A stretch of DNA of 64,000 nucleotides, taken from NCBI RefSeq assembly GCF_039541915.1, contig NZ_BAABHD010000005.1, positions 62,001 through 126,000 of the forward strand, written 5' to 3'. This document shows, piece by piece, positions 18,365 to 26,514 of this stretch. Both the position numbers and the translations under genes were made by a program. The stretch's first letter is position 1, and the number at the start of each line of letters is the position of its first letter. Under the pieces are notes generated by a model that searched no databases, was not told the DNA's origin, and saw only the letters and a program-made list of their open reading frames with translations. The DNA is from Nibrella saemangeumensis (GTDB taxonomy: Bacteria > Bacteroidota > Bacteroidia > Cytophagales > Spirosomataceae).

Positions 18365-19204
18365 CTGGTCAGCATCTTTTCTCCGCTCAACGGGCACTTC
18401 CGGCTCGGATGAGAACGGCTCCGGATCAGTAGCAGGCTCGGTGTCAGGAAATACCTCAGCCCTGTTTTCTGCATTCTCAACTGTGGCAATTTCCGGGTGA
18501 CTGGTCGCGGCAGACTCTCCGTAAGGATGCGTATGGTAGGTATCGTCCAGTTCGGCAGCCGGTACAATGTCTACCTCCTCCGGATGGGGCTCACCCTGGG
18601 GCAGCATTCCCTCTTCGTCAGTATGTTCTCCGAAAAAGCGACGCTGAAAGAATAGAATCATACAGACGCCGATAAAGATGCAGGAGTCAGCAATATTAAA
18701 GATCGGGGTCGAGTAGTATTGTCCACCCCAGAGCGGTACCCAATCCGGAATAAAGCCCTCCCAGACATCAATGAAAATCATATCGATTACCTGACCATGA
18801 AACCAGGGCGTTGGTGAGCCATATGGCGCATTACCCAGCAGCACCCCATAAAACGTACTGTCGATTACGTTACCAACCGCCCCGGCCAGAATCATGGCCA
18901 TTGCCCACAGGAGCCCATCCGGCGCACCCCGCTGGGCCAGGTAAACCAGGTACCAGCCAATACCCGCCATTGCCACCAACCGAAACACGCTCAGCAGCAA
19001 CTTGCCATATTCATGGCTGAGCTGCATTCCAAAAGCCATACCGGGGTTCAGCACATAGTGAAGTTTAAACCACTCGCCAACGAGTTTAATCTGACCAGGA
19101 AAACCGGGTTCCATATAAAAGTGGACCAGAAGTTTCACCGCCTGATCGAGAGCGATCAGAAACAGACTGAGCAAAAAGAACTTTAAAGGGCTTTTATGAA
19201 TCAT
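18359..19204 (-). CDS. lspA: Lipoprotein signal peptidase (signal peptidase II) with acidic C-terminal tail
   Basis: This inner-membrane aspartyl protease cleaves prolipoprotein signal peptides after lipidation. Four transmembrane helices are visible, from FFLLSLFLIALDQAVKLLV to ADSCIFIGVCMILFF. The catalytic aspartates sit in AVGNVIDSTFYG and FNIADSCIF. The ATG at 19204 (MIHKSPLKFF) is preferred to an ATG 27 bp upstream because it opens at the first helix. The protein is about 281 residues, far above the usual 160 or so. The surplus is an insertion around the catalytic loops and an acidic, low-complexity cytoplasmic tail of about 90 residues. Bacteroidota LspA proteins are often longer than proteobacterial ones. 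Confidence 0.94.
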   Translation of the reverse strand: MIHKSPLKFFLLSLFLIALDQAVKLLVHFYMEPGFPGQIKLVGEWFKLHYVLNPGMAFGMQLSHEYGKLLLSVFRLVAMAGIGWYLVYLAQRGAPDGLLWAMAMILAGAVGNVIDSTFYGVLLGNAPYGSPTPWFHGQVIDMIFIDVWEGFIPDWVPLWGGQYYSTPIFNIADSCIFIGVCMILFFQRRFFGEHTDEEGMLPQGEPHPEEVDIVPAAELDDTYHTHPYGESAATSHPEIATVENAENRAEVFPDTEPATDPEPFSSEPEVPVERRKDADQP

Positions 19205-19313
19205 CTTGTAAAAATACGTAACTCCGGCCATGCTGCCGGAGCCGTTCGGTTTCGGTTGCCGAATCTCGTTCGTTCGCCTGACACGGCGTTCCGGCCATGC
19301 TGCCGGAGGTATA

Positions 19314-20537
19314 TTAACGGCCCCTGCGCCGGGCCAACTCTTTCTTTACCAGGGAGAATTCGCGGCTGCTCTGTCCGGCAATCGATTTATTCTCTTCAGC
19401 CCGCCGAAACAGGTAGGGCATCACTGCTTCCACCGGTCCGTAGGGGACATATTTTGCTACATTGTAACCCGCATTGGCCAGATTGTAGGAAATGTTATCG
19501 CTCATACCGAGCAACTGGGCAAACCAGATATGCGGGTCATTAACCGCAAGCCCCTTCTCTTTCATCTGGTCAATACAATAGTGGCAACTATACTCATTAT
19601 GGGTACCCAGACAAATGGAGACAACATCCCGGTTGGCCAGGCAGAAATCAATGGCTGCGTTGAAATCGCGGTCGGTTTCTTCTTTTGTCGCGTGAATCGG
19701 GTCCTGATACTCCTCTTCGTGCGCCCGCATGCGCTCTTTTTCGAGGTAAGCCCCCCGAACCAGCTTGGCACCCAGGAAATAGCCTTTCTGGCGAGCGGTT
19801 TCGGTCTCTTTTATCAGCTTTTCCAGCGACTCCCAGCGATAAAACTGGTAAGTATTGTAAACGACAGGACGCTCATGGTTATACCGATCCATCATAGTAT
19901 ACGCCAGCGTGTCAATGGTATCCTGAATCCAGCTCTCCTCGGCGTCAATGAAAATCTTGACGTTACGCTCATAAGCCCGGCGGCAGAGCGAATCAACCCG
20001 CTGCCGGATACGCTCAAAAGCAGCCTGCTCCTCGTCGGTCAGTGCATCGCCAGTCTGAACAGCCTCCAGCAATTCGGTGGACCCCAGGCCGGTGACTTTA
20101 AAAACAGAAAACGGAATATCCGTTGATTCGCTGGCCCGTTCGATGGTACGCAGAATTTCGAGGGTCGTCTCATCAAAACAGGTTTCGCTATCCTCGCCTT
20201 CCACCGAATAATCCAGAATGGTACCAATACGGGCGCCGTGAAGCTGCTGAATAGTATTTTCGCAATCACTGATAGTCTCTCCTCCACAGAATTGTTCAAA
20301 AATCGTCTTTTTAATGAGATTTTTTATAGGAAGATGGAGTTTGAATGCAAATTTTATAAAAAAAGTGCCTAAATTTACCAGCCATCCCTTATTCATCAAC
20401 GCAAACAACCAGTAGGTTTTCCTTAATTTAAAATCCGACTGGGTGGAAAAGGCAATCGAAGTGTCCTCAAATGAAACAGGCTTCACCTCAGTGAGCCGTT
20501 GGGCAGTTGTCGGCATAAGATTACTTCTATTCGACAT
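19314..20537 (-). CDS. Proline dehydrogenase
   Basis: A flavin-dependent TIM-barrel enzyme that oxidises proline to 1-pyrroline-5-carboxylate. The frame reaches 20615, but the ATG at 20537 (MSNRSNLMPTTAQRL) is preferred because a good promoter match lies at 20615-20644. The protein is 407 residues. Visible motifs are GGETISDCENTIQQL, GTILDYSVEGED, the substrate/FAD barrel strands FIDAEESWIQDT, YNTYQFYRW, GAKLVRGAYLEKER and CLGTHNEYS, and RRAEENKS near the end. It is a stand-alone ProDH, not fused to P5C dehydrogenase. Confidence 0.94.
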   Translation of the reverse strand: MSNRSNLMPTTAQRLTEVKPVSFEDTSIAFSTQSDFKLRKTYWLFALMNKGWLVNLGTFFIKFAFKLHLPIKNLIKKTIFEQFCGGETISDCENTIQQLHGARIGTILDYSVEGEDSETCFDETTLEILRTIERASESTDIPFSVFKVTGLGSTELLEAVQTGDALTDEEQAAFERIRQRVDSLCRRAYERNVKIFIDAEESWIQDTIDTLAYTMMDRYNHERPVVYNTYQFYRWESLEKLIKETETARQKGYFLGAKLVRGAYLEKERMRAHEEEYQDPIHATKEETDRDFNAAIDFCLANRDVVSICLGTHNEYSCHYCIDQMKEKGLAVNDPHIWFAQLLGMSDNISYNLANAGYNVAKYVPYGPVEAVMPYLFRRAEENKSIAGQSSREFSLVKKELARRRGR

Positions 20538-20614
20538 AGTGGTGCTCCGTAGTGACGGTGCTTCTCTAAACAGTGTCGGTGTAAGTCCAGTTAACAGGCC
20601 CGTTAAGCCGGGCA

Positions 20615-20644
20615 CGAATATAAAACGAATTTTTAATAAACAAG
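20615..20644 (-). promoter_or_regulatory. Candidate promoter for proline dehydrogenase
   Basis: On the minus strand CTTG (20644-20641), an 18-bp spacer and TATATTCG (20622-20615) match the Bacteroidota TTTG/TAnnTTTG pattern with one mismatch in each box. Initiation would fall near 20608, which supports the 20537 start. Confidence 0.45.
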
Positions 20645-20809
20645 GTTAAAAAGGACTAACCCACACGAAATCAGCAAACTAATAAAGGTACAAAAACAGA
20701 TGACGAAATCAGCCTGAATTTCAGTGATTTCCCTGCAAATATACCATAAATTCGCATTGAAAAGTTCCTTATAGAAGAGTAATAGTAATCACCTGAATAC
20801 GAGTTTGTC

Positions 20810-21913
20810 ATGAAGCCAGAATTAGCCGTTGAGCCGCTCGAATCGTGGATACAGACCGACGGCAAACCGTTGATCATCGCCGGCCCCTGCAGCGCCGAGA
20901 CCGAAGAACAACTTTGTGAAACGGCCCGCCAGTTAAAAGAGCTGGACGCCGTTCACGTGATCCGGGCCGGCGTATGGAAGCCCCGTACCCGACCGGGTAG
21001 TTTTGAAGGGATGGGCAAAGCGGCCCTGCCCTGGATCCAGCGGGCAAAAGCCGAAACGGGTCTGCCGTTTGCGGTGGAAGTGGCCACGCCGGAGCACATC
21101 GAATTAGCCCTGAAGTATGGTGTAGATATTCTTTGGGTTGGTGCCCGCACGACCGTTAACCCCTTCAACGTACAGGAGATTGCCGACGCCCTGCGCGGGG
21201 TAGACGTACCAGTGCTGGTGAAGAATCCGGTTAACCCGGATCTGGCCCTGTGGGTGGGTGCTTTTGAGCGGATCGCCGGAGCGGGTATCACCAAACTGGG
21301 TGCCATTCACCGGGGCTTCTCGACCGGCGAAACCAGCAAGTACCGCAACGTACCCATGTGGCAGATGGCCATTGAACTGAAAGACATGTTCCCGCAGTTG
21401 CCGATTATAGGCGACCCGAGCCACATGGCCGGTAAGCGGGCGTACCTGCAGGAACTGGCGCAAATGGCCATGGACCTGAACTACGACGGTCTGATTGTGG
21501 AGTCGCACATCGACCCGGATAAAGCCTGGAGTGATGCTGCGCAACAGTTAACGCCAATTGCCTTTGGCGAAATGCTGGAGCATCTACAGATTCGTCAGGT
21601 GGAGTCACAGAACCTGGAGTTCCAGGGTGCCATGGAGCAGATCCGGGCGAAAATCGACAACATCGACCGGCAACTGATCGAAGTGCTGGCGGCCCGTATG
21701 GCCCAGGTGGAGAAACTGGCCGAATACAAGCGCGACAACAACGTAACCGTTTTCCAGCCCGACCGCTGGAAAGAAGTCCATGAGACCCGCGCCAAACTGG
21801 GCAAGAAAATGGGCCTGTACCCCGAACTCGTGGAAGAGATTTATAAGATCATCCACATGGAGTCGATCCGGAAACAGACAGAAGTGATGAATAGCAATAT
21901 TCAGAGCGCATAG
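20810..21913 (+). CDS. Bifunctional 3-deoxy-7-phosphoheptulonate synthase / chorismate mutase
   Basis: A 367-residue fusion for aromatic amino acid synthesis. Residues 1-262 are a KDO8P/DAHP-synthase-type barrel joining phosphoenolpyruvate and erythrose 4-phosphate. Motifs are LIIAGPCSAETEEQL, IRAGVWKPRTRPGSFEGMG, LWVGARTTVNPF, PVLVKNPVNPDL, KLGAIHRGFS and GDPSHMAGKR. Residues about 270-360 are an AroQ-type helical chorismate mutase (MEQIRAKIDNIDRQLIEVLAARM...VEKLAEYKR), which turns chorismate into prephenate. In this fusion type the mutase domain often also senses aromatic end products. It is monocistronic, bounded by the terminator at 21927. Confidence 0.95.
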   Translation: MKPELAVEPLESWIQTDGKPLIIAGPCSAETEEQLCETARQLKELDAVHVIRAGVWKPRTRPGSFEGMGKAALPWIQRAKAETGLPFAVEVATPEHIELALKYGVDILWVGARTTVNPFNVQEIADALRGVDVPVLVKNPVNPDLALWVGAFERIAGAGITKLGAIHRGFSTGETSKYRNVPMWQMAIELKDMFPQLPIIGDPSHMAGKRAYLQELAQMAMDLNYDGLIVESHIDPDKAWSDAAQQLTPIAFGEMLEHLQIRQVESQNLEFQGAMEQIRAKIDNIDRQLIEVLAARMAQVEKLAEYKRDNNVTVFQPDRWKEVHETRAKLGKKMGLYPELVEEIYKIIHMESIRKQTEVMNSNIQSA

Positions 21914-21926
21914 TATAATCTTGATT

Positions 21927-21970
21927 TAAGAAAGCCCCGGTAAAGCAAACGCTTAGCCGGGGCTTTCTTA
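21927..21970. terminator. Bidirectional terminator between convergent genes
   Basis: Perfect 14-bp arms at 21927-21940 and 21957-21970 (TAAGAAAGCCCCGG and its complement) are flanked by T/A-rich ends. It follows the DAHP synthase fusion and overlaps the stop codon of the DUF4249 gene (21968-21970). Confidence 0.88.
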
Positions 21971-22861
21971 TTTCTTCAGGGTGAGGGTAACCGTAGCGCG
22001 GCTGTAGGCACCAAAGCAGCCCAGGCCACCTTCGATGTTACCGGAGATAAGTACGGGTTCGGCAAAGGGATTACCGCCGGTCTGGTCCTGCCGGATGACC
22101 GTTGTATGGTAGTCAAAATAGTTCTTTTCGGTATGGAGCAGATGGGCCGTAATGGTGTACTGCCGGACAGCAGTTGTCGGTACCTGACTAGTCACCGGTA
22201 ATTCACCCCGCGACGAGGAAATAGTCTGGCCATCCTGATTTCGGTCAGACACCAGTAAACTGCTCCGGCCGAACGACAGCGGTTCGCTGGCCGTTCCCCG
22301 GGTAGGGTCGATACTATAGGATACATCACCGGCCACGCGGTAATAATTGGCTTCACCGGCCGGGTCCTGCCACGTCAGGCGAGTGTAGTATACCATCTCC
22401 CGCTGGTTGGAAAACAGGCGGGTGCTCACGGCCGAATCAACCAGAGCGGTAGCGATAGGAATAGCCCTGGGGACGGTACAGACAGCCTCCACCCGCCGGT
22501 TATCGGACGTACTGACCTGCAGGCGGTAGGTTTGCCCCGCCCGGATCGGAAAGGTGCGGCTGCTGGTGGTATAAGCCCCGTCCTGTGTATTGTAAGGTAT
22601 GGTAATGGAGCGGGACCCATCTGATAGGGTTACCGTGGCATTGGTCAGGATCAAACGGGTACCGGGGTTCGTACCCAGCACCGGTCTCGACTCACCGACC
22701 GCCACCGCCAAAACGGAATCCTGCGGGGAAATAAAACTATGGACCACCAGTTTCTTATCCACAACGGGTAACCGGCCGGGATCGACCTCCTGCACCAGGC
22801 TATCGCAGGCGGTAAGGACTAACACCGCACAAACAGGCAGCCAACGGAGTAGCTTAGTCAT
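21968..22861 (-). CDS. DUF4249 domain-containing lipoprotein
   Basis: A 297-residue lipoprotein (LLRWLPVCAVLVLTAC, lipid Cys about residue 19). The DUF4249 pattern follows: KLVVHSFISPQDSVLAVAVGES, ATVTLSDGSRSITIPYN, GQTYRLQVSTSDNRRVEAVCTVP, ending in CFGAYSRATVTLTLKK. Its ATG shares one base with the TGA stop of the upstream TonB receptor (TGATG at 22859-22863), so the two are probably translationally coupled. It is likely a periplasmic or surface accessory of that receptor. Confidence 0.9.
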   Translation of the reverse strand: MTKLLRWLPVCAVLVLTACDSLVQEVDPGRLPVVDKKLVVHSFISPQDSVLAVAVGESRPVLGTNPGTRLILTNATVTLSDGSRSITIPYNTQDGAYTTSSRTFPIRAGQTYRLQVSTSDNRRVEAVCTVPRAIPIATALVDSAVSTRLFSNQREMVYYTRLTWQDPAGEANYYRVAGDVSYSIDPTRGTASEPLSFGRSSLLVSDRNQDGQTISSSRGELPVTSQVPTTAVRQYTITAHLLHTEKNYFDYHTTVIRQDQTGGNPFAEPVLISGNIEGGLGCFGAYSRATVTLTLKK

Positions 22862-25263
22862 CAGAATTTAAAGTTATAGCTGAACGATGGAACAATGGGA
22901 AATACGGAGTACCGCTTCAGCACAGTAACGGGTGGCTGGCCCTGCCCCTGCTCTTTGGTATCCAGATCGTAGTAGAACGGATTCCGGCGGTTATACAGGT
23001 TGTAGACACTAAGCTCCCAGGTGCGCTCGTGATGACGCTTCTTCTTGTGGAACTGGATACTGAAATCCATCCGGTGATAAGCTTCCGCCCGGAAACTATT
23101 GCGGGGGCCATACTCATTGACCAACCTGTTGCTACCAAAGTACTGGTTACCGCCCCGGCGCGAAATGGTATTGGCCTGATGCGGATAGGCCGCATATTCG
23201 GCCAGCGGAACCGTCAGGGCGTTTCCGGTTCCGTACACCCAGGTGCCGGCGAGGGTGATGCGGGGCGTCAGCTCATAAATACCCACCAGCGAAATATCGT
23301 GCCGGCGGTCGTAGCGGGGGTAAAACTTGCGGCCGAAGTTCAGCTCCGGAAATTGCCACTGCGTCCAGGAGAGCGTATAACCCGTCCAGCCAGAAAACCG
23401 TCCCACCTTCTTTTGCAGCAGAACCTCGGCTCCGTACGACCATCCCCGACCCGTGGTCACGTTGTCTTCCCACCGCACCTCGTTGGCCGAATTTGGGTCG
23501 TTAATTAGCAAAAAGCTGGCCCCTTCACGGTAGTTGATAATGTTGTCCATGGTTTTATAGTACCCCTCGATGGTCAGCGTCAGGCCTTTCTCGCTGAAGT
23601 CTTTGGCAAACCCGGCCGCTACCTGCTGCGACTGCTGGGGTTTTACGCGGTCGGTGGTAGGTACCCACAGGTCGGTGGGCAGGCCGATGCCGGTATTCGA
23701 CAACAGGTGAACGTACTGGTTCATCAGCGCGTAAGATGCTTTCACTGACAGGTCTGGTCTCAGCACGAAAGCCGCCGACAGCCGGGGCTCGGGCCGGATG
23801 TAGCTGACCTCTTTGTGCGCAAAATGACTGAGCCGGAAACCGCCGTTGATGCGCCAGCGGTCTGTCGGCTTCCAGGTATCCTCCACATACAATCCCGACT
23901 CCACCACATTAATAGCCTCTACCTCCCGTTTGAACTGGGTGACTTCGGTATCCCGCAGCACAATGGCGCTGGGCGTAAAGCGGTGAAAGATCGTCTGTAA
24001 CCCAAACTTGAGCGAATGCTGAGGGGTAGGGTAAAAATCAACATCGTACTTGGCCATCAGGTCGCGAATGCCGGAGTCGTATTGCAGATTGTAGGTGTCT
24101 TTGGTTCCGTCGGCGTTGTTGGTTTCATCGCCCGCATAAATCCGGAACAGATAATTGCTGAAGATGACCGATGTATTGGCAAAGAGTTTCTCCGAAAACA
24201 AGTGGTTCCAGCGCAGGGTGGCCGTTGCATTACCCCAGTTCAGGCCGGCGTTGGTTGAACCGTTATCTTCTTTCTCCCGGCTGTAAAACTGGTCCCGTCC
24301 GAAATAGCCACTGAGGTACAGCTTGTCTTTTCGGCCGAAGTCATAATTGACTTTGGCGTTCAGGTCGTAGAAATAGTAGCCGGCCACCACATCGCCTTCA
24401 CTCTGCGCTCGGATGAGGGGCCGGGCCACCAGATCAAGGTAAGTCCGCCGGCCCGATACCAGAAACGAGGATTTCCCCTTCTGGATGGGACCTTCGACCG
24501 TTAGCCGGGAGGCAATCAGGCCAATGCCGCCCTCACCATGAATTCCCTCCTTGTTGCCATCCTTCATGTTCATCTCGATCACCGACGACAGCCGGCCACC
24601 GTAGCGGGCCGGAAAACCGCCTTTGGTCAACTCGACGCTCTTGAGGGCATCGCCATTGAAAACCGAAAAGAAGCCGAAGAGGTGATTGGCGTTATAAACA
24701 ATGGCATCGTCCAGGATGATCAGGTTCTGGTCGGGACCACCCCCGCGAACATAGATACCCGTACTGCCCTCAGAGCCTTTCTGCACGCCCGGCATTAATT
24801 GCAGCACCTTCAGCACGTCTTTTTCGCCTAGTAGCGCCGGTATTTTCTTGATCTGCGCTACCGGAATCTCTACCTGGCTCATCTGAGCGCTTTCGCTGAC
24901 CTTCTCCTCCGCCCGCGAGCTACGGACAACCACTTCCGTCAGGGTACGACCGGGAGTCAGCTGAATATTTAGCTCGGTATTCCGGCGCAATCCGACGGTG
25001 CGGGTAATGGGCTCGTAGCCGACAAACGAAAACGTGAGCGCCAGGCTATCCTGCGCCGGGAGCGTCAGTGAGTAAAAGCCATAGGTGTTGGTGGTCGTTC
25101 CGGTTGCCGTACCGGGCAGGTAGACACTGACGCCAATCAGCGCTTCCTGGCTACCCTGCTCCCGCACATAACCGCTGACGGTATAGCGGGCCTGGGCAAA
25201 CGTTTCACTGCTGAAAAAAAAGCTGGTCATCCACACCAGCATCACAGGTACGACTTGTTTCAT
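22861..25263 (-). CDS. TonB-dependent receptor paired with DUF4249
   Basis: The frame opens at 25368, but the signal peptide MKQVVPVMLVWMTSFFFSSETFAQ begins at 25263, leaving 800 residues. A carboxypeptidase-regulatory-like domain (VSGYVREQGSQEALIGVSVY) precedes a plug (LLGEKDVLKVLQLMPGV, GIYVRGGGPDQNLIILDDAI, NANHLFGFFSVFNGDALKSV) and a barrel ending ...SFSYNFKF. It shares layout and many motifs with the receptor at 936-3335, including the coupled DUF4249 partner. Ligand unknown. Confidence 0.93.
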   Translation of the reverse strand: MKQVVPVMLVWMTSFFFSSETFAQARYTVSGYVREQGSQEALIGVSVYLPGTATGTTTNTYGFYSLTLPAQDSLALTFSFVGYEPITRTVGLRRNTELNIQLTPGRTLTEVVVRSSRAEEKVSESAQMSQVEIPVAQIKKIPALLGEKDVLKVLQLMPGVQKGSEGSTGIYVRGGGPDQNLIILDDAIVYNANHLFGFFSVFNGDALKSVELTKGGFPARYGGRLSSVIEMNMKDGNKEGIHGEGGIGLIASRLTVEGPIQKGKSSFLVSGRRTYLDLVARPLIRAQSEGDVVAGYYFYDLNAKVNYDFGRKDKLYLSGYFGRDQFYSREKEDNGSTNAGLNWGNATATLRWNHLFSEKLFANTSVIFSNYLFRIYAGDETNNADGTKDTYNLQYDSGIRDLMAKYDVDFYPTPQHSLKFGLQTIFHRFTPSAIVLRDTEVTQFKREVEAINVVESGLYVEDTWKPTDRWRINGGFRLSHFAHKEVSYIRPEPRLSAAFVLRPDLSVKASYALMNQYVHLLSNTGIGLPTDLWVPTTDRVKPQQSQQVAAGFAKDFSEKGLTLTIEGYYKTMDNIINYREGASFLLINDPNSANEVRWEDNVTTGRGWSYGAEVLLQKKVGRFSGWTGYTLSWTQWQFPELNFGRKFYPRYDRRHDISLVGIYELTPRITLAGTWVYGTGNALTVPLAEYAAYPHQANTISRRGGNQYFGSNRLVNEYGPRNSFRAEAYHRMDFSIQFHKKKRHHERTWELSVYNLYNRRNPFYYDLDTKEQGQGQPPVTVLKRYSVFPIVPSFSYNFKF

Positions 25264-25466
25264 GTAAACGAAGGTGAACACTATGTGTAATACGCCAAAG
25301 ACACGGGAAAAGTATAGCAAGGTACTGGAGCAGCGAGACGTATTCAACGAAAAAAGGATAAGCGGCACCCCATGGTCGTTACAGACGCCGACGAACAGAC
25401 GAAATAGAAGTGTTCCGGTAATTTACAGGCTGCTTTATCTCATTTAGAAGGAATGCCGCAATAGCC

Positions 25467-25495
25467 TGCCGGAAAATAATTCAATAATTCCGGCA
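25467..25495. promoter_or_regulatory. Perfect 8-bp inverted repeat in the divergent intergenic region
   Basis: TGCCGGAA (25467-25474) and TTCCGGCA (25488-25495) flank an AT-rich centre. The gap 25264-25577 separates the divergent TonB receptor and ABC operon. The element could be a regulator site or part of a leader structure; the sequence alone does not decide. Confidence 0.35.
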
Positions 25496-25524
25496 AAGCT
25501 AGGATAACTAAATTTCTCATTTTA

Positions 25525-25546
25525 ACTTTGAAACACAAAGTACTTT
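25525..25546 (+). promoter_or_regulatory. PadR-like operator overlapping a -7 element of the ABC/M1 operon
   Basis: ACTTTG-N5-CAAAGT (25525-25541) is a perfect dyad. It runs into the self-complementary AAAGTACTTT (25537-25546). TAACTTTG (25523-25530) and TACTTTTG (25541-25548) both match the -7 consensus TAnnTTTG, so the dyad sits on the promoter. Palindromes of the TACTTTG...CAAAGTA type are, from memory, common before PadR-regulated ABC genes in Bacteroidota. No PadR gene is in the window. Confidence 0.5.
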
Positions 25547-25577
25547 TGAAATACAACATTCTTTTTAATGAGGGACT

Positions 25578-26513
25578 ATGGAAAATGCAGGACAAATGAG
25601 GCTGGACATTACAAACCTTTCCAAAACCTATCCTAATGGTGTCCAGGCGCTGAAGAACGTAACGCTCACCATTCCCAAAGGCATGTATGGTCTGCTCGGG
25701 CCTAACGGCGCGGGAAAATCCACCCTCATGCGCATATTAGCGACGTTGCAGGAGCCGGATGAAGGGCAGGTTCATCTTGGCGGGCTGGATGTGATCAAAC
25801 AAAAAGATGAGGTACGCAAGACACTTGGTTACCTTCCGCAGGAATTTGGCGTCTACCCGAAGGTAAGCGCCGAAAGTCTGCTGGATTATTTTGCGATCCT
25901 CAAGGGAATTGCGACCCGGGGTGCCCGTAAAGAAATTGTAGAAGCTCTTCTCCGGCAAACCAACCTCTGGGATGTGCGCAAACAAAAGCTGGGCGGCTAC
26001 TCCGGCGGTATGCGTCAGCGCTTTGGGGTTGCCGTCGCACTCCTCGGCGATCCAAAGCTGATGATCGTTGACGAACCAACTGCCGGGCTGGATCCTGCAG
26101 AACGGGTACGTTTTCTGAACTTGTTAAGCGAACTTGGCGAGAATAGTGTCGTTATCCTCTCAACACACATAGTCGAAGACGTCAGTGAGCTATGCACGCG
26201 CATGGCCATCATCAACAAGGGCGAGATTCTGCACGAAGCTGAACCGCTGAAGGCTATGGAGGCCCTTAAGGGGCGAATCTGGCGCAGGATTATTGAGAAG
26301 CATGCGCTGCCCCAACTGGAGCGCGACCAGAAGATTATCTCCACTAAACTGCTGGGCGGGCGCACGGTCGTCCATGTGTACAGCGAAGAAGCCCCGGCAG
26401 GATTTGACCCGGTGCAGCCGGATCTGGAGGATGTATACTTCAGTGCCATGGCTGGTTATGTTGGCAATTCTCAAAATCAGCAAAGCGCTGAACAACCTGC
26501 GAAGGAGGCTTAA
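25578..26513 (+). CDS. ABC transporter ATP-binding protein
   Basis: A 311-residue ATPase with Walker A (GLLGPNGAGKSTLMRIL), Q-loop (YLPQEFGVYP), signature (LGGYSGGMRQRFGVA), Walker B (KLMIVDEPTAGLDP) and H-loop (VILSTHIVEDV), then a C-terminal domain of about 90 residues. An alternative ATG at 25596 would trim six residues. It is separated by one base from the first permease-peptidase fusion, which has a strong ribosome site (GAAGGAGG) overlapping its own end. It probably powers both fusion permeases of this locus, as it is the only ATPase gene here. Confidence 0.93.
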   Translation: MENAGQMRLDITNLSKTYPNGVQALKNVTLTIPKGMYGLLGPNGAGKSTLMRILATLQEPDEGQVHLGGLDVIKQKDEVRKTLGYLPQEFGVYPKVSAESLLDYFAILKGIATRGARKEIVEALLRQTNLWDVRKQKLGGYSGGMRQRFGVAVALLGDPKLMIVDEPTAGLDPAERVRFLNLLSELGENSVVILSTHIVEDVSELCTRMAIINKGEILHEAEPLKAMEALKGRIWRRIIEKHALPQLERDQKIISTKLLGGRTVVHVYSEEAPAGFDPVQPDLEDVYFSAMAGYVGNSQNQQSAEQPAKEA

Positions 26514-26514
26514 T

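Noticed and set aside
26293..26514. N-terminal extension of the first permease-peptidase fusion
   Set aside because: It overlaps the ATPase gene in another frame; the ATG at 26515 has a strong ribosome site and matches the paralog's N-terminus.
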